From assembly GCA_015232795.1 (NCBI GenBank), contig JADFYX010000030.1, positions 1 through 14,368 on the forward strand: a DNA stretch of 14,368 bases, given 5' to 3'. Positions 12,308-14,368 of the stretch are shown here, one piece after another. The number at the start of each line of letters is the position of its first letter. Position 1 is the first letter of the stretch. This DNA is from Magnetococcales bacterium (GTDB lineage: Bacteria; Pseudomonadota; Magnetococcia; Magnetococcales; JADFYX01). A program made the position numbers and the translations under genes. Under the pieces are notes generated by a model. It made no database searches, was not told the origin of the DNA, and saw only the letters and a list, made by a program, of their open reading frames with translations.

Positions 12308-14368
12308 TTAGACAAACTCTACCGTTGCTTGAGAATAGTCGTTAATTACACTGCTGGTGCCATGACTAGCTAAGGTCAAGCCATAAAATGTAGTAGTTCC
12401 TGTATAAGTTACTGAACTAATTACGTAAGTATATGAAGCTACTACCGTAGCCCAAGATCCAACTGTATAATTAGGTTTAAACATAACAATATTACCGCTA
12501 GCAGATACAATATCCGTGATTGAGTTAGATGGAGTTGATGATCTTAAAAGCTTCAAAAATGTATGGCCTGTAGGTTGAGTCCAACCAGAGCCAAAGTTTG
12601 TTGTATTAAACCTTATTATATCCATTGAAACATCAAAATCACCATTACCGCCATTACCATCTGGGGTAAAATTCAAGTTATGGAATACATCAGTCAAATA
12701 AACCACATCTTGCCCTGCGCTAAAAGATAACGTTTGGTTGTTGGCTGTAACAGTATTTAAAGTACCGAGAACGGCATTGTTACCATCTGCATCTTGGATT
12801 GTGTCGCTGTTAATTGTGATTGGATCAACTGTTATATCACTTGCAATTGTCAAAGCAGACGTAGCAGTATAACGGTAAACAAGTGTTGTACTGGTAGTGC
12901 CAGAAGTAGTAAAGATACCTGCAGTGACATCTCCTACCGTATCCAAATGCAAACCCATAGTAGAACTAGTGCCAGTTAAAGTAACAGAGTCATCAAAATT
13001 GACCGTAACCTCGATAAAATCGCCAACAGCATAGGAGCCATCAGATGGCATAGTATAGCTGTAGGCTATTGGATATACGGCACCAACTAAAATTGAAGAT
13101 GTTGAGAGTGTTGGTAAGGTAGTGTCTGCATAATTACCTGCAAAATCCTGAATGGCATCACTATTTAAAGTTAAAGCAGATACAGTAATTCCATCGGAAT
13201 CATAGTCGTTGTCTTGTACAGTATATTGATAAGTGATGCTGTCAGTATCATAATAATATAGGCTTGCTGATACCGTTCCACCAGTATCAAGTGTTAAATC
13301 CAGGGTAGAAGGGGTAGTACCACTTGTATATGCTATGGATTCTGAAAAATTTACCGTAAACTCCAACACTTCTCCAGATAAATATGTACCAGCAGATGGT
13401 AGGTCAATTGAACTTATCGAAGGTGCTACAGCATCAACAATTACAAAAGCACCATTAGGTGAACCATTATAATTCATATTAGCATCAACACCCGTTTCAC
13501 CCTGGATAGTATCTCCATTTAGATAGAAGTTTCCAGCCACAATGCCATCAAAATCCTCATCACCAGTCACTACCGTATATGAGTAGGTTATGCTACTGCT
13601 GGTGTGAGAAGAGTATGTCGCACTGATCTCTTTGGAACCCAAATAAAATGTGATGTAAGAATTGCCCCCAGACAAAGTGATATACCTATCAAAATGTACT
13701 GTTACCTCTAGGATATCACCAGCTAGGTAATAGCCATCATGGGGGGGAAAAACATTAGTTACTATAGGGGCGTTTGCATTGGTGGTAGTTGTGTAATCGG
13801 GAGTATAAGTTGGCGGTGGTTCTCCAGGTAATGTTTCTCCAGGTAATATTTCTCCAGGGAATGTTTCTCCAAGAAATGTTTCTCCAGGCAATGGCTCTAC
13901 AGGTAATGGTTCATCGTTGTATATATTACCTAGTGGTACAGGTTCATTATAATTAGTCGGACCCAAATCGATAGGTTGGGGACCATCTGTGTTTACATAT
14001 ATATTTGAATAATTACCAGAAAGGACAGGCTGATCATAACTATTTTGTTGGTCTGTATACCCAACAGAAATCGGGGGATCATTATTTATAGGGCCATCAT
14101 TTAGTGTGCTTATAGGGTTATCAAGTGGTCCACCATTTATGGGGTTATCAAGTGGTCCATCGTTTATGGTATTATTAATTGGTCCATCGTTTATGGTATT
14201 ATTAATTGGTCCATCGTTTATGGTATTATTAATTGGCCCATCTAGAGGACCATCGTTTATGGGTCCATCTAGAGGACCATCATTTATGGGTCCATCTAGA
14301 GGACCATCATTTATGGGTCCATCTAGAGGACCATCGTTTATGGGCCCATCTAGAGGACCATCATTTAT
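12308..14368 (-). CDS. 5'-truncated repeat-rich surface or adhesin-like protein
   Basis: The minus-strand frame is open from the window edge to TAA at 12308-12310 (686 residues visible) with no credible start, so the gene extends beyond the right edge. In order it has 9-residue modules of the INDGPLDGP type (residues 1-85), a linker, six E-x3-G pentapeptides (153-182), a Thr-rich linker, and three tandem beta-sandwich repeats of about 110-120 residues (about 200-313, 314-433, 434-548). Each has G-x-Y-x2-G-x4-TV-x-F near its start and usually D-x-D/N-x-DGI and LN-x-D-x-IQD near its end. These resemble bacterial Ig-like or cadherin-like (SwmB-type) repeats of large secreted adhesins. The C-terminal 138 residues are unique, with a D/G/N-rich segment. 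No sortase, autotransporter or clear RTX motif is visible. A TTG at 13966 is an internal Leu codon without a ribosome binding site. Confidence 0.8.
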   Translation of the reverse strand: MNDGPLDGPINDGPLDGPINDGPLDGPINDGPLDGPINDGPLDGPINNTINDGPINNTINDGPINNTINDGPLDNPINGGPLDNPISTLNDGPINNDPPISVGYTDQQNSYDQPVLSGNYSNIYVNTDGPQPIDLGPTNYNEPVPLGNIYNDEPLPVEPLPGETFLGETFPGEILPGETLPGEPPPTYTPDYTTTTNANAPIVTNVFPPHDGYYLAGDILEVTVHFDRYITLSGGNSYITFYLGSKEISATYSSHTSSSITYSYTVVTGDEDFDGIVAGNFYLNGDTIQGETGVDANMNYNGSPNGAFVIVDAVAPSISSIDLPSAGTYLSGEVLEFTVNFSESIAYTSGTTPSTLDLTLDTGGTVSASLYYYDTDSITYQYTVQDNDYDSDGITVSALTLNSDAIQDFAGNYADTTLPTLSTSSILVGAVYPIAYSYTMPSDGSYAVGDFIEVTVNFDDSVTLTGTSSTMGLHLDTVGDVTAGIFTTSGTTSTTLVYRYTATSALTIASDITVDPITINSDTIQDADGNNAVLGTLNTVTANNQTLSFSAGQDVVYLTDVFHNLNFTPDGNGGNGDFDVSMDIIRFNTTNFGSGWTQPTGHTFLKLLRSSTPSNSITDIVSASGNIVMFKPNYTVGSWATVVASYTYVISSVTYTGTTTFYGLTLASHGTSSVINDYSQATVEFV
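13823..13912 (-). repeat. Six 15-bp in-frame repeats encoding E-x3-G pentapeptides
   Basis: Read on the minus strand, six consecutive 15-base units encode EPLPV, EPLPG, ETFLG, ETFPG, EILPG and ETLPG. The nucleotide units are similar but not identical. They form a Pro/Gly/Glu-rich flexible linker between the 9-residue modules and the Ig-like repeats of the adhesin-like protein. Confidence 0.8.
14114..14368 (-). repeat. Array of in-frame 27-bp direct repeats encoding INDGP-based 9-mers, running off the edge
   Basis: Five 27-bp units in a row (14342-14368, 14315-14341, 14288-14314, 14261-14287, 14234-14260) differ at only about one to three positions and each encodes INDGPLDGP. Each unit contains a TCTAGA palindrome. 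Further in, the array continues as INDGP alternating with INNT three times, then INDGP-LDNP and INGGP-LDNP, ending at 14114. The structure is modular: a 5-residue INDGP block plus a 4-residue block (LDGP, INNT or LDNP). The array continues beyond the window, so its total length is unknown. Confidence 0.93.

Noticed and set aside
13964..13966. TTG at 13966 as the start of the adhesin-like gene
   Set aside because: The frame stays open to the window edge, the same repeat-type protein continues upstream of it, and no Shine-Dalgarno sequence precedes it; it is an internal Leu codon.
14114..14368. CRISPR array suggested by regularly spaced 27-bp repeats
   Set aside because: The repeats are directly adjacent without unique spacers, are multiples of three in length, and lie in an open frame encoding a 9-residue protein repeat.

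Overview
The window reads like the chromosome of a low-to-moderate GC, Gram-negative denitrifying or N2O-respiring bacterium, probably a proteobacterium. The evidence is the large set of exported multi-haem cytochromes, a nos accessory cluster, an outer-membrane beta-barrel protein and a large repeat-rich surface protein. I cannot name the genus from the sequence alone.

Layout, left to right. Positions 1-63 hold a strong rho-independent terminator, probably closing a gene just off the left edge; nosZ is the obvious candidate but is not visible. After a T-rich leader, nine co-directional genes run from 332 to 7726 in the order nosB, nosD, nosG, nosH, nosC1, nosC2, nosF, nosL, nosY. This is the accessory set of clade II ('atypical') nitrous oxide reductase systems: a NosB-type membrane protein and NapGH-like NosGH are present, and no nosR or nosX is seen. 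NosG and NosH should take electrons from the quinol pool and pass them to the dihaem cytochromes NosC1 and NosC2 and so to NosZ. NosD, NosF, NosY and NosL form the copper delivery machinery for the NosZ copper sites. nosG carries an apparent one-base insertion in a T6 run that breaks its reading frame.

A third dihaem cytochrome (7727-8443, minus strand), similar to NosC2, converges on nosY with the two stop codons directly abutting. A 321-bp intergenic region separates it from a divergent DUF481-type outer-membrane barrel gene (8780-9523).

The right third is on the minus strand. A 5'-truncated surface or adhesin-like gene enters from the right edge (14368 to 12308). Its visible part has an N-proximal array of 9-residue modules, then 5-residue E-x-x-x-G repeats, three beta-sandwich Ig-like repeats and a unique C-terminal region. 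Downstream of it in the same direction is a large TPR-sulfotransferase-TPR protein (12211 to 9578). The two may be a secreted repeat protein and a modifying enzyme, but that link is only inferred from adjacency.

The most unusual signals are the nosG frameshift, the nearly identical 27-bp in-frame repeat array that runs off the right edge, the Asp-for-Cys substitution in a predicted NosH Fe-S motif, the insertion of nosL between nosF and nosY, and the NosC2-like cytochrome convergent with the nos operon.
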